Source of the DNA: Promethearchaeota archaeon
GTDB taxonomy: Archaea > Asgardarchaeota > Lokiarchaeia > Sigyniarchaeales > Promethearchaeaceae
Direction: 5' to 3'
DNA: 7,263 bases
Assembly (NCBI GenBank): GCA_014729055.1
Contig: WJKO01000322.1
Span: 1 to 7,263 of the forward strand
The first letter of the stretch is position 1. Each line of letters starts with the position of its first letter. Shown piece by piece: positions 1 through 6,913 of this stretch. Under the pieces are notes generated by a model. That model was not told the origin of the DNA, searched no databases, and was given only the letters and a program-made list of their open reading frames with translations. Made by a program: the position numbers and the translations under genes.

Positions 1-1129
1 AGATAGAAACTGCCTGAGTGTTTTCAATTGCCTCCAATTTTTCCAATTGTTCCCAGTATTTCGGTATTTTTGAATAAGCTTTTAATAATTTCGGATGAGC
101 ATGAATTCTACTTTCTACTAATTCCCATAATTTACCTTGTCTAATTGCCTCTCTGATTGCTCTTAATTCTCCAAACGTTACATAAAGGTTATGACGAGCC
201 AGTAATTCTATACCTTTCTCACTTTTTTTGGATTTCTTCGATTTTTTATAGAGTTTTTTTAATTCTCTAGCACTATATGATGAACAGATAGGACAATTAC
301 AAGTTGTTTCCTTTAATTGAATGATATCTTGAGTTCCTTCAAGGGTCATATATCTCCCTTCTTTTGCAAATAAGATATAAGCGGCTGAATCCATTAAGTC
401 TGCACCACAAGCCACACTTAGACTCATAAACTGTGGGAGCCCTGCTCCAAAAAGATGAATTGGTATATCTGGGCGAATATATCTTTTAGCCGTTAAGAGG
501 GCATTTATACTAATATCAAACATATAATTATTAAATGTCTTCACCAGACCCCCCAGTGCATATATCCCAAAATGAAGTTTATTCATTTCAATACAACTGA
601 ATTTTATAAGATCAAGATATTGACTGCCATGGATGGGTCCAACCCAGCTACAAGAATCAAGTTTTCTTCTTTTTATATTATTTTTGGCCCTTGATATTGT
701 TTCGATGATTTTCTCTCGTGCTTTCTCTTTTGAATCTTCTAATTGGACAGGGCTATCTAATATGACTGGGAAATCTGATCTTATTTTTTCTTGGAATTCT
801 TCTATCTGATTAGCTGAAATATTTAAATCATCACCATACATATATTTCTGAAAGGCTCCTGAATCAGTGGCAATTAATCCAGAGAATTTGATGGAATTAT
901 GGATCCCATGTTCCAAGACTTGCATTCTTTTCTGTTTATTTTTGAATAATATAAATGCATTTGTGAATACCGCATTTCCTCCGAAAACATCTACAATGTC
1001 TTGAGGTGGGATTAAATTATAAAAAGGAGAAACTACTGGGAATATATTGGGTGTGGGTAACTTTTTATTATTATGCTTTATAAGTCCTAGTCGTCCACCT
1101 GCATCATACTTTTTAATTTCATATTTCAT
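1..1129 (-). CDS. tgtA: archaeal tRNA-guanine(15) transglycosylase, C-terminus cut by window edge
   Basis: This gene encodes the enzyme that swaps guanine-15 of tRNA for preQ0, the committed step towards archaeosine. The first 376 residues are present; the frame is still open at the left edge, so a C-terminal part is missing (archaeal TGTs often carry a C-terminal region ending in a PUA RNA-binding domain). The N-terminus (MKYEIKKYDAGGRLG) matches the usual archaeal TGT opening. ATDSGAFQ at residues 87-94 holds the catalytic Asp89, and GADLMDSAAY at 242-251 holds the likely nucleophile Asp247. GPIHGSQ (164-170), ALGGLV (191-196) and HLFGAGLP (225-232) are the family's substrate-pocket and barrel motifs. 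Zinc ligands are Cys277, Cys279, Cys282 and His313. The start overlaps the upstream kinase stop as ATGA, so translation is probably coupled; a weak GGAATGAT Shine-Dalgarno-like sequence lies inside the kinase end. No frameshift or missing active-site residue was seen. Family assignment is secure; domain content beyond residue 376 is unknown. Confidence 0.95.
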   Translation of the reverse strand, partial: MKYEIKKYDAGGRLGLIKHNNKKLPTPNIFPVVSPFYNLIPPQDIVDVFGGNAVFTNAFILFKNKQKRMQVLEHGIHNSIKFSGLIATDSGAFQKYMYGDDLNISANQIEEFQEKIRSDFPVILDSPVQLEDSKEKAREKIIETISRAKNNIKRRKLDSCSWVGPIHGSQYLDLIKFSCIEMNKLHFGIYALGGLVKTFNNYMFDISINALLTAKRYIRPDIPIHLFGAGLPQFMSLSVACGADLMDSAAYILFAKEGRYMTLEGTQDIIQLKETTCNCPICSSYSARELKKLYKKSKKSKKSEKGIELLARHNLYVTFGELRAIREAIRQGKLWELVESRIHAHPKLLKAYSKIPKYWEQLEKLEAIENTQAVSI

Positions 1130-1962
1130 TTGTTATCATTCCTTTTATGTATTACATTACCTTCGAAGAACTCAAGTTCTTCCATATTTCCAACATCTGT
1201 ATTAAAAAATTTCTCATAAGTTCCATTCTTGCCCATTTCTGCTAACCAATCTATTTTTCCTACCTTGTAATGATTTTGTATTTTGTCTGATTCACAAATA
1301 ATCATTTTGCATTTTTCTGCGATCTCTTTCTTTGAGAGCGTAGTTGTATTTATTTCAAAAATGTGTTTAGCATTTAACACTTCTATCATATTCTGAGTGC
1401 TTTCCCCTAAAATCTCTGCTTGGATATTTTCTAAAACTTTATACTCATTATACTCTCGTTTTCTTAACCTTTTTTGAAGTTTATATGGTTCACATCGTAA
1501 AATAATAGCGATGATAGATTCATTGTCTTTAAATTTACGTATTAAGTGCTTTATGTCTTTTAAATCCACATTTAAATCAAAATTCTTCATATTTTTTTCA
1601 TAATTTTCCTTAAATCGTGCTATACCATCAATTAATATGTCCGCGTAATGTGAATCTACTATAATTACATCGATATTATCCAAGGCGTTGTAATTAGTAT
1701 TTAAACTTAATTTTCGTGAATTAAATATGATTTTTACAATTTCTGCAAACGCATGTAATCCCACTACATCAGAATCAATAATTTTTGTATTTCGAGCATC
1801 GTCTTTTTCAATATATAAATTTTTTTCTATGATGAATTCGCCTAAAGGAAATATATACCAATTGTCAATTCCCTTCAAAATATTAGAAATACTCGTCTTT
1901 CCCGTCCCAGGGGTGCCGGATAAAAGCACTAATTTTGGAAATAGATTATTCTTTGGATTCAT
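1126..1962 (-). CDS. AK6/Fap7-family adenylate kinase-like P-loop NTPase, enlarged
   Basis: A 278-residue nucleoside monophosphate kinase fold protein of the adenylate kinase 6 / Fap7 (hCINAP) type. Seen directly: Walker A GTPGTGKT at residues 16-23; DSH at 103-105, matching the family's conserved D-x-H; LRCEP at 155-159; RLRKREYNEYKVLENIQAEI at 165-184, the family's strongest signature (arginines plus the E-N-x-x-A-E helix); and IDWLAEM at 237-243, like the usual archaeal C-terminal IDW. Family knowledge: Fap7 binds ribosomal protein uS11 and acts in late small-subunit maturation, with ATPase and adenylate kinase activity. Family members are about 170-190 residues. Here the extra length is spread as about 20 residues before D-x-H, about 30 charged residues after it (around 110-148), and a 35-residue tail after IDW. 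The start is the first ATG and lies 14 residues before Walker A; no Shine-Dalgarno precedes it, so the mRNA may be leaderless. It is the first gene of an operon with the transglycosylase downstream. Confidence 0.88.
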   Translation of the reverse strand: MNPKNNLFPKLVLLSGTPGTGKTSISNILKGIDNWYIFPLGEFIIEKNLYIEKDDARNTKIIDSDVVGLHAFAEIVKIIFNSRKLSLNTNYNALDNIDVIIVDSHYADILIDGIARFKENYEKNMKNFDLNVDLKDIKHLIRKFKDNESIIAIILRCEPYKLQKRLRKREYNEYKVLENIQAEILGESTQNMIEVLNAKHIFEINTTTLSKKEIAEKCKMIICESDKIQNHYKVGKIDWLAEMGKNGTYEKFFNTDVGNMEELEFFEGNVIHKRNDNK

Positions 1963-1980
1963 CTCTAATTAATTTAAAAT

Positions 1981-2023
1981 ACTCTAATCTAAATTTTTAT
2001 TCAAAATTTTTTTAGATAAGAGA
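1981..2023. repeat. 43-bp imperfect inverted repeat in the divergent intergenic region
   Basis: The left arm ACTCTAATCTAAA (1981-1993) and the right arm TTTAGATAAGAGA (2011-2023) pair at 11 of 13 positions, around a 17-base spacer made almost only of A and T. The arms lie on either side of the AT-rich block that is the best TATA candidate for the leftward gene, and the left arm begins about 20 bases before the kinase start codon. A dimeric regulator bound here could control the leftward and perhaps the rightward unit. It could instead form a hairpin in a leftward transcript only if transcription starts well upstream of it. The symmetry is seen directly; an operator role is inference. Confidence 0.4.
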
Positions 2024-2109
2024 ATCAAAACAAATATAGAATTACAAAAGAATTAAGAATTAAATAAGAAAAATAGAATTAAAAAACAAATTTCCTATTC
2101 TACTAAAAA

Positions 2110-2114
2110 AGGAG
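2110..2114 (+). promoter_or_regulatory. Shine-Dalgarno sequence of the first rightward gene
   Basis: AGGAG lies 8 bases before the ATG at 2123, a standard match and spacing to the 3' end of archaeal 16S rRNA. It fixes the start of the 789-residue protein and implies a leadered mRNA, unlike the kinase gene on the other side. Confidence 0.75.
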
Positions 2115-2122
2115 TAAAAATC

Positions 2123-4492
2123 ATGAGTTCACTCACAACCAGTGAAGAAATACAAAAACAATTGTCAATTATTTTCGGCTTTCAATCGGGACAAAACGAT
2201 GAAATTCAAGTCGGAGATATTATCGGTGTTGGAAAATTAACTAAACAGAAAGTGAATGAACTTGTTTTTGAAGTTTTAAGATATCTTAATGCTTATAATG
2301 GAATGTTACGAGATTATACTGGTACTGAGGTATTTGCCATTGAATTTGAGTTAAAAAATTTCATTGAGAAAAAGGAAAACCTTAAATTATTACCAAAGTC
2401 GATGGTCTTAATTCCGGGTGAATATAAGGACTGTAATACTCTTCTTCTTGCGTTAACTCAGGAAACAAGCTTGCTTGACGTTCATAAGGCGAGAGGTTCC
2501 ATAGATAATTTAGGAAAACTATTTTTTGAAGTAGAAGAAGTTGTTGAACGCCCAGAATTAAGCTTAGGAGAGAAAAAACAAGTCTTAAAGAGATTCGCTG
2601 AACGGTTTGCTCGAAAAGCAGAAGGGCAGATTATTGAAGGAAAGTGGAATAAGAAGTTGGTTGGAATTAAAACGGCACAACCAAGCGAACGAGATAATTT
2701 AAGTTCTTTTATAGGAATACGCGCACAATATAAGGTGCACTGGGATGAGATCAAAAAGGAAATCAAAGCAAGTGACCCCCAATATCGTGAAATTAGTCTT
2801 TCCGTCTCTGAAGGAGATAAATACGAACATCTAAAATGGACAATAACTGGACCCAGCGCATATTATGTTGCACAAAATACTCTTCAATTGGGCGCAAATC
2901 TACTTAAGATTGCTAATACGGGAAGTATTAATGAAATTCAGCAAGAGATTTCAAATATTTTTATAAAAGAACTTCAAATTCATTTAAAAAATATAGGAAA
3001 AATATTACCCATTGAATCATTAATTCCTGAAATCCTTAATGGTATAGAGAAAATTAAAGAGAAATTTGATATATACGAACTAAAGATAAGAAATTATTGT
3101 AAGTCTGGAGAAAAAGGGGATATTAATAAAATTCTGGAGGATGTTTCAAATCTTTTCAACAACACTGAAAATGAATTAGGTGCATACATATCTGCGATTC
3201 AAGAATTGCAGGCAAAAATAATATTAAACAGTAACTTTAAAGATAGAAATAATGTCCGTGCTGCGGAAGTTAATTCATGTATTGATTATTTAAAACATTC
3301 TGCAAAGGTTGCTCTAAAAATAATAGAGGAAAATTATCAGCGTTTCTTTGCATATATTTATTTATTTAAAATATATGACCGGTTCATCTCAAATTTATTT
3401 GATGAAATGCAAAAAGAAGAAAAACCAGCTCGAGTTTTAGGTTCACGATTCCTAACAAAATTTGCATATTACGTTGCAAACGAGCTTAATGAATATATTA
3501 TGACATTTGAGGATACAATGAACTATAACAAAGAAGAATTAGAATCAGTGTTTCAAAAGATCGTCAAGAAGGGAATAAACTCATATATTGATGAAGTTCC
3601 GATCTACATCAACGATTTAATGGGCTTTGCAAGTATAATGCTTGGAGAACAAGCTAATAACGTGAAAAAACACTTGGAAAACCTGAAAAAAGTAAGATCA
3701 GAATTTTCATTTTTACTCAGTTTTATTTTACGTTATAGCTCGTTTAATAGATTTCTTAAAGAGTTAGATCCTACTTTACCTATAACACCCGAAGTTCTAA
3801 GCGAAGAATTTTATCAATTCATCTGGAAACGAATTGGGGGTTTAAAATTATACTGGAAGGAGTATGTTTTAGATATTATTAAGGATTTTGGAGCCCAATA
3901 TCAAGAAGAATATGAGAAAGATCTAGAAAATAAAGTAATATGGTCAAAATATAAGATATGTAATTTATTAACGGACCATTTAAAAGATACAATCAGAGAG
4001 CTTATTGATCCAAATCGTTTTATAGAAGTTTTAGATAGCTACGTAGCTAAAATTGAGGATCCTACAGAACAAGCGCTAATGGTTCTGTTATTTGAGCAAT
4101 ATGAATATAGTCTTAGTATTTTGGATGAATTTCCAAGTTATATTAAACAAAAAATCTCAAAAATATTAACACAGAATACTTACTCAATAGCGCCTATAAT
4201 GGCATCTGATTATCTTGAGTCACCGACTCTGAAGATAAGTACAATAAATAACGAGGTTATTCCAAAAAATCAAAATAAATTCAAAATATTCGATTTTCGG
4301 GAGTTTATCAATGAATTGGAACTGAAATATTTTTCAAAATTGATACCAAGACCCGCAAGAATTATTTTAAGAAGTATAGATCGAAATGCATTCGAAAAGA
4401 CACTTTATTATAATTTTGATTTTAGATTTTGGAAGAAATTTTTTAAATTTACTATATCGTCAAACTGGTTAGCAATAAAATCAAAATATTAG
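2123..4492 (+). CDS. uncharacterised large, mostly helical protein (789 aa), first of three rightward genes
   Basis: I do not recognise this protein. The start is well supported by AGGAG 8 bases upstream. Residues 1-265 look mixed alpha/beta, with short strand-like segments (MVLIPGEY at 94-101, ISLSVSEG at 224-231, LKWTITGP at 237-244) and a basic helix around 149-166. Residues 266 to about 700 look almost wholly alpha-helical, with amphipathic helices rich in Lys, Glu, Ile and Leu, suggesting a helical bundle or solenoid. There is no signal peptide and no convincing membrane span: the most hydrophobic stretch, FSFLLSFIL at 528-536, is too short. No Walker, metal-binding or protease motif was seen. 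The C-terminus (761-789) is packed with aromatic residues (11 of 29) and lysines. The next gene follows after 44 bases on the same strand, so they probably act together. Base composition resembles its neighbours. A scaffold, tether or adaptor role is possible but is inference only. Confidence 0.85.
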   Translation: MSSLTTSEEIQKQLSIIFGFQSGQNDEIQVGDIIGVGKLTKQKVNELVFEVLRYLNAYNGMLRDYTGTEVFAIEFELKNFIEKKENLKLLPKSMVLIPGEYKDCNTLLLALTQETSLLDVHKARGSIDNLGKLFFEVEEVVERPELSLGEKKQVLKRFAERFARKAEGQIIEGKWNKKLVGIKTAQPSERDNLSSFIGIRAQYKVHWDEIKKEIKASDPQYREISLSVSEGDKYEHLKWTITGPSAYYVAQNTLQLGANLLKIANTGSINEIQQEISNIFIKELQIHLKNIGKILPIESLIPEILNGIEKIKEKFDIYELKIRNYCKSGEKGDINKILEDVSNLFNNTENELGAYISAIQELQAKIILNSNFKDRNNVRAAEVNSCIDYLKHSAKVALKIIEENYQRFFAYIYLFKIYDRFISNLFDEMQKEEKPARVLGSRFLTKFAYYVANELNEYIMTFEDTMNYNKEELESVFQKIVKKGINSYIDEVPIYINDLMGFASIMLGEQANNVKKHLENLKKVRSEFSFLLSFILRYSSFNRFLKELDPTLPITPEVLSEEFYQFIWKRIGGLKLYWKEYVLDIIKDFGAQYQEEYEKDLENKVIWSKYKICNLLTDHLKDTIRELIDPNRFIEVLDSYVAKIEDPTEQALMVLLFEQYEYSLSILDEFPSYIKQKISKILTQNTYSIAPIMASDYLESPTLKISTINNEVIPKNQNKFKIFDFREFINELELKYFSKLIPRPARIILRSIDRNAFEKTLYYNFDFRFWKKFFKFTISSNWLAIKSKY

Positions 4493-4493
4493 A

Positions 4494-4505
4494 ATATTAT
4501 AATAT
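4494..4505. promoter_or_regulatory. AT-only 12-bp palindrome, possible internal TATA element
   Basis: ATATTATAATAT is a perfect palindrome lying directly after the stop codon of the first 789-residue gene and about 31-42 bases before the next start. It could be a TATA box for a leaderless internal transcript, which would fit the lack of a clear Shine-Dalgarno before 4537. An AT-only palindrome of this size can also arise by chance in such DNA. Confidence 0.2.
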
Positions 4506-4536
4506 AATGATAAAGATAGAAATAAGTTGAATTGAT

Positions 4537-6906
4537 ATGATAACGGGTATTCGAAGGAGAGAAACTGCAGAAGAATCTACAAAGTCCATGTTTCAGACCG
4601 CAAAAATGATTATATCTCATTTTAGAAGGGATGCAGATAAAAAGAAGATCTATGAATTATCAAGTAAGGAGAATAATTTAATTGAACTACTAATAGCGTC
4701 GACTTCAGTTCATATTTATCATTATTTGGGAATTCATACAATAGATCCAATGGACTCTGGAAATATATCTATATCTAGCGTAGATAATGTCGAAAAAATG
4801 GAAAAGAATCAGATTTATAATGAGATTAAGCGTCTATTAGGGAATGCGATTGAATTAGAAATACAATTGATGCAACAAGAGAATGATCTCATGAAAAATC
4901 TGTTAAAGAACGTGATAGACGCAGAAAATGATATATCGGATACAGAATTTGAAGAATTAAGAGTCGATTTAGAAGATCAATTGGTAAACATCTTGAATAA
5001 GTACCCCTATGTGTATTTCTTTGATTTTACGGGAAATTTACTTGGTTATTTGGACATTATCCGTCAAGAAATAGTAAAAAGATCATCAGGATTGCGAGCA
5101 ATATCCAAAGTGATTGAAGACGCACTTGTAGAAGAAGGTGTGGAGGATAGTTACATTGAACTATCTCTATTGAAAGGTGTTAAAGATCGGATGATGCGTG
5201 ATTTCGAATTTTCAAGTAAGAAAGACTTACAAATGGAAACCGTACCAATTAAAATGATAACGAATCAGATTTTGAAACATTTATTCAATGGATTACCTAC
5301 TTCTAAAAGAGCTCTTGAAAATTGGTTAGATGCTATGAATTTCACCGATGAGATTATTAACAAATTTATCGAGTCTAATCAAACTAAAACAGATTATGAA
5401 TTATTTGAATTCGATATAATAAACATAATTAAAACAAAAATGAGGCAAATTAGCCTCGATAAGAATTCCAATGATCTTATTTATTTCATTCAATATCTGA
5501 GCGATAAAAAATTCCATGAGGTCATTGAAATGTTTACTCGATTTGGAGTTAATGATATTCCTGAGTTCTGCAATCTCTTTCAAGTTGATGCAAATAAGTT
5601 TTTCAATGTACTAAAAATGTATGGAATAGGCAAAATGGACCTCGTCAAACTCGCTAATCCATTTACAAATCCGATAAAGTCTGCCGAAAATTCTTTGAGA
5701 CTATTAAAAAAAGGTTTAGGAGATATACAAGATAAAACATTAGACGACATTCTAAGCAATCATGAAAAATTTGGGGAAATTCTCGACAAAATCGCAACCG
5801 ATATTGACTGGGATGCTGAAAAATTACGAAAACTCTACCGAAAACAATATATAATAGATCAAAAAATCATAAAAAAGAATAACATATCAACATTCTCATC
5901 TTTAGTTCTACTACATGACCATGAGGAAATTGTAAATAATATTGCCCGAGAAATATACTTCATTCTATTTGCTAAAATTGCACGAAATATAAGTAGGATC
6001 TTAGAAACTTATATTGAAATTAAAGAAGATATCAGTCTTTATTTATTAGGGGTAAAGAGAATTAATAGCCTACAAAATGAAAATGATGATTGGGTTGCCG
6101 TAAAAATTGAAGAATTAATGATTCAACGAATTATGAATCGCCAGAAAGAATTAGCAATTGTATTTGATGCAGAAAGAAAACCTTTTGTAGTAAATGGATT
6201 CATTTTAGCTCGTTTTCTGGATTCCAGCTTATCTGATTGCATTGAAACCTTAAAAACCGAACCCAGTGCGGTTTATTTTGATGTTAAACCGATAACATTG
6301 CCGGAAAATATTATATCGCCGATTTCGTATTGTATTGCTTTTGACTTACTACATCGTTTTAAAGAAAAACAAGAAAATAGATTACTCCATGTCGAAAGTG
6401 CATCAAAGAAGGAAGACTTAAAATCTGAAAGAAAAAAGAAAGAAATCCGCGAAGCTCAACAACAGAATACATTCAATTGGATCGATAGAAAGATTTCATC
6501 TTCAATAATGAGAATAACGAGTAAAGGAATTAATCCAACAACTTTATATTGGTCAGACAAAGACAATCAAGTCTGTGCAGATAATATGAAGTTACATTCA
6601 GAATCTGGTGGAGATGTCACAGATTTGTTTACTGAATTTTATTATTTTGCCCTAACCAGAATGAAAGAGAATTGGTCCAAGGTTAAGATCCCAGAAAAAG
6701 AGAAATTAAGGGAAAAAGTAAAGGATATTATTAATTCAGTCATGGCTAAACGCCTAAAGATTGCCCCAGAGCAAATTAATGTGGATCAGATTAATTCAGA
6801 CATTATTGCTGGTGAGCGAATCATGGTTGCAGAGGAATTAGCGAAAATGATTGGAAAAAAATTGGATAAAATACTCTATAAGAAATTTAAAAAAAATAGA
6901 AAGTAG
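4537..6906 (+). CDS. uncharacterised large helical protein (789 aa), second of three rightward genes
   Basis: I do not recognise this protein. It appears almost entirely alpha-helical and soluble. Visible pieces: a basic N-terminus (GIRRRE at 4-9); a Glu/Leu/Met-rich likely coiled coil around 86-130; helical-hairpin-like units around 262-278, 329-348 and 355-374, the last two with aligned glycines at 337 and 363; a short strand-like segment ELAIVFDAERKPFVVNGF at 538-555; a highly charged helix at about 622-641; and a C-terminal tail (770-789) with 10 Lys/Arg in 20 residues. No nucleotide-binding, metal-binding or membrane motif is seen. The ATG at 4537 is the first usable start: an in-frame ATG at 4507 meets a TGA at 4528. 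No strong Shine-Dalgarno precedes it, so expression may rely on readthrough from the upstream gene or an internal leaderless promoter. It has exactly the same length as the upstream protein, but I see no shared motifs. The basic tail hints at contact with nucleic acid or acidic lipid; this is inference. Confidence 0.85.
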   Translation: MITGIRRRETAEESTKSMFQTAKMIISHFRRDADKKKIYELSSKENNLIELLIASTSVHIYHYLGIHTIDPMDSGNISISSVDNVEKMEKNQIYNEIKRLLGNAIELEIQLMQQENDLMKNLLKNVIDAENDISDTEFEELRVDLEDQLVNILNKYPYVYFFDFTGNLLGYLDIIRQEIVKRSSGLRAISKVIEDALVEEGVEDSYIELSLLKGVKDRMMRDFEFSSKKDLQMETVPIKMITNQILKHLFNGLPTSKRALENWLDAMNFTDEIINKFIESNQTKTDYELFEFDIINIIKTKMRQISLDKNSNDLIYFIQYLSDKKFHEVIEMFTRFGVNDIPEFCNLFQVDANKFFNVLKMYGIGKMDLVKLANPFTNPIKSAENSLRLLKKGLGDIQDKTLDDILSNHEKFGEILDKIATDIDWDAEKLRKLYRKQYIIDQKIIKKNNISTFSSLVLLHDHEEIVNNIAREIYFILFAKIARNISRILETYIEIKEDISLYLLGVKRINSLQNENDDWVAVKIEELMIQRIMNRQKELAIVFDAERKPFVVNGFILARFLDSSLSDCIETLKTEPSAVYFDVKPITLPENIISPISYCIAFDLLHRFKEKQENRLLHVESASKKEDLKSERKKKEIREAQQQNTFNWIDRKISSSIMRITSKGINPTTLYWSDKDNQVCADNMKLHSESGGDVTDLFTEFYYFALTRMKENWSKVKIPEKEKLREKVKDIINSVMAKRLKIAPEQINVDQINSDIIAGERIMVAEELAKMIGKKLDKILYKKFKKNRK

Positions 6907-6913
6907 AAATCCG

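Larger units (their letters stand above)
1963..2122. promoter_or_regulatory. divergent intergenic promoter region
   Basis: These 160 bases separate the leftward kinase/transglycosylase unit from the rightward three-gene unit, so promoters for both should lie here. The DNA is extremely AT-rich and has no coding signal. For the leftward gene, an AT-only stretch (ATAAAAATTTA on the minus strand, 2000-1990) sits about 33 bases before the ATG, a position compatible with a TATA box of a leaderless transcript. For the rightward gene, TTAAATAAG at 2060-2068 preceded by purines could be a TATA/BRE pair giving a leader of about 30 bases. The plus strand is purine-rich from about 2014 to 2090 and holds four AGAATT copies (2038, 2049, 2056, 2075). 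In DNA this AT-rich, TATA-like strings are expected by chance, so the individual boxes are weak guesses; the divergent arrangement itself is solid. Confidence 0.5.

Noticed and set aside
1727..1972. Plus-strand open frame of 81 codons opposite the kinase gene
   Set aside because: It is antisense to the conserved Walker A region of a clearly recognisable kinase and encodes no familiar protein; it is a shadow.
2038..2080. Four copies of AGAATT upstream of the first rightward gene
   Set aside because: Spacing is irregular (11, 7 and 19 bases) and the DNA is so A-rich that such hexamers are expected by chance; not called as an operator array.
2213..2245. Possible P-loop (GDIIGVGKLT, residues 31-40) in the first 789-residue protein
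   Set aside because: The spacing is wrong for GxxxxGK[S/T] and the residue after Lys is Leu rather than Ser or Thr; no other nucleotide-binding motif accompanies it.
2482..2766. Minus-strand open frame of 94 codons inside the first 789-residue gene
   Set aside because: It lies wholly within a long, well-started gene on the other strand, and its Ser/Phe/Cys-rich content is typical of antisense reading.
3704..3745. Hydrophobic stretch around residues 528-541 of the first 789-residue protein as a membrane span
   Set aside because: The uncharged run is only about 9-10 residues and is flanked by charged helices, too short for a transmembrane helix.
4507..4530. Earlier in-frame ATG for the second 789-residue gene or a 7-codon leader peptide
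   Set aside because: The frame stops at 4528-4530 before the main ATG, so it cannot extend the gene; a 7-codon leader has no supporting ribosome binding site.
5401..5583. Minus-strand open frame of 60 codons inside the second 789-residue gene
   Set aside because: Short, without a ribosome binding site, and fully antisense to a long gene.
5605..5660. Resemblance of a G-I-x-x-x-x-L-V-x-L-x-N-P stretch to mTERF repeats in the second 789-residue protein
   Set aside because: Only one unit has the Asn-Pro ending and the spacing does not repeat as in mTERF proteins; judged a chance similarity of helical hairpins.
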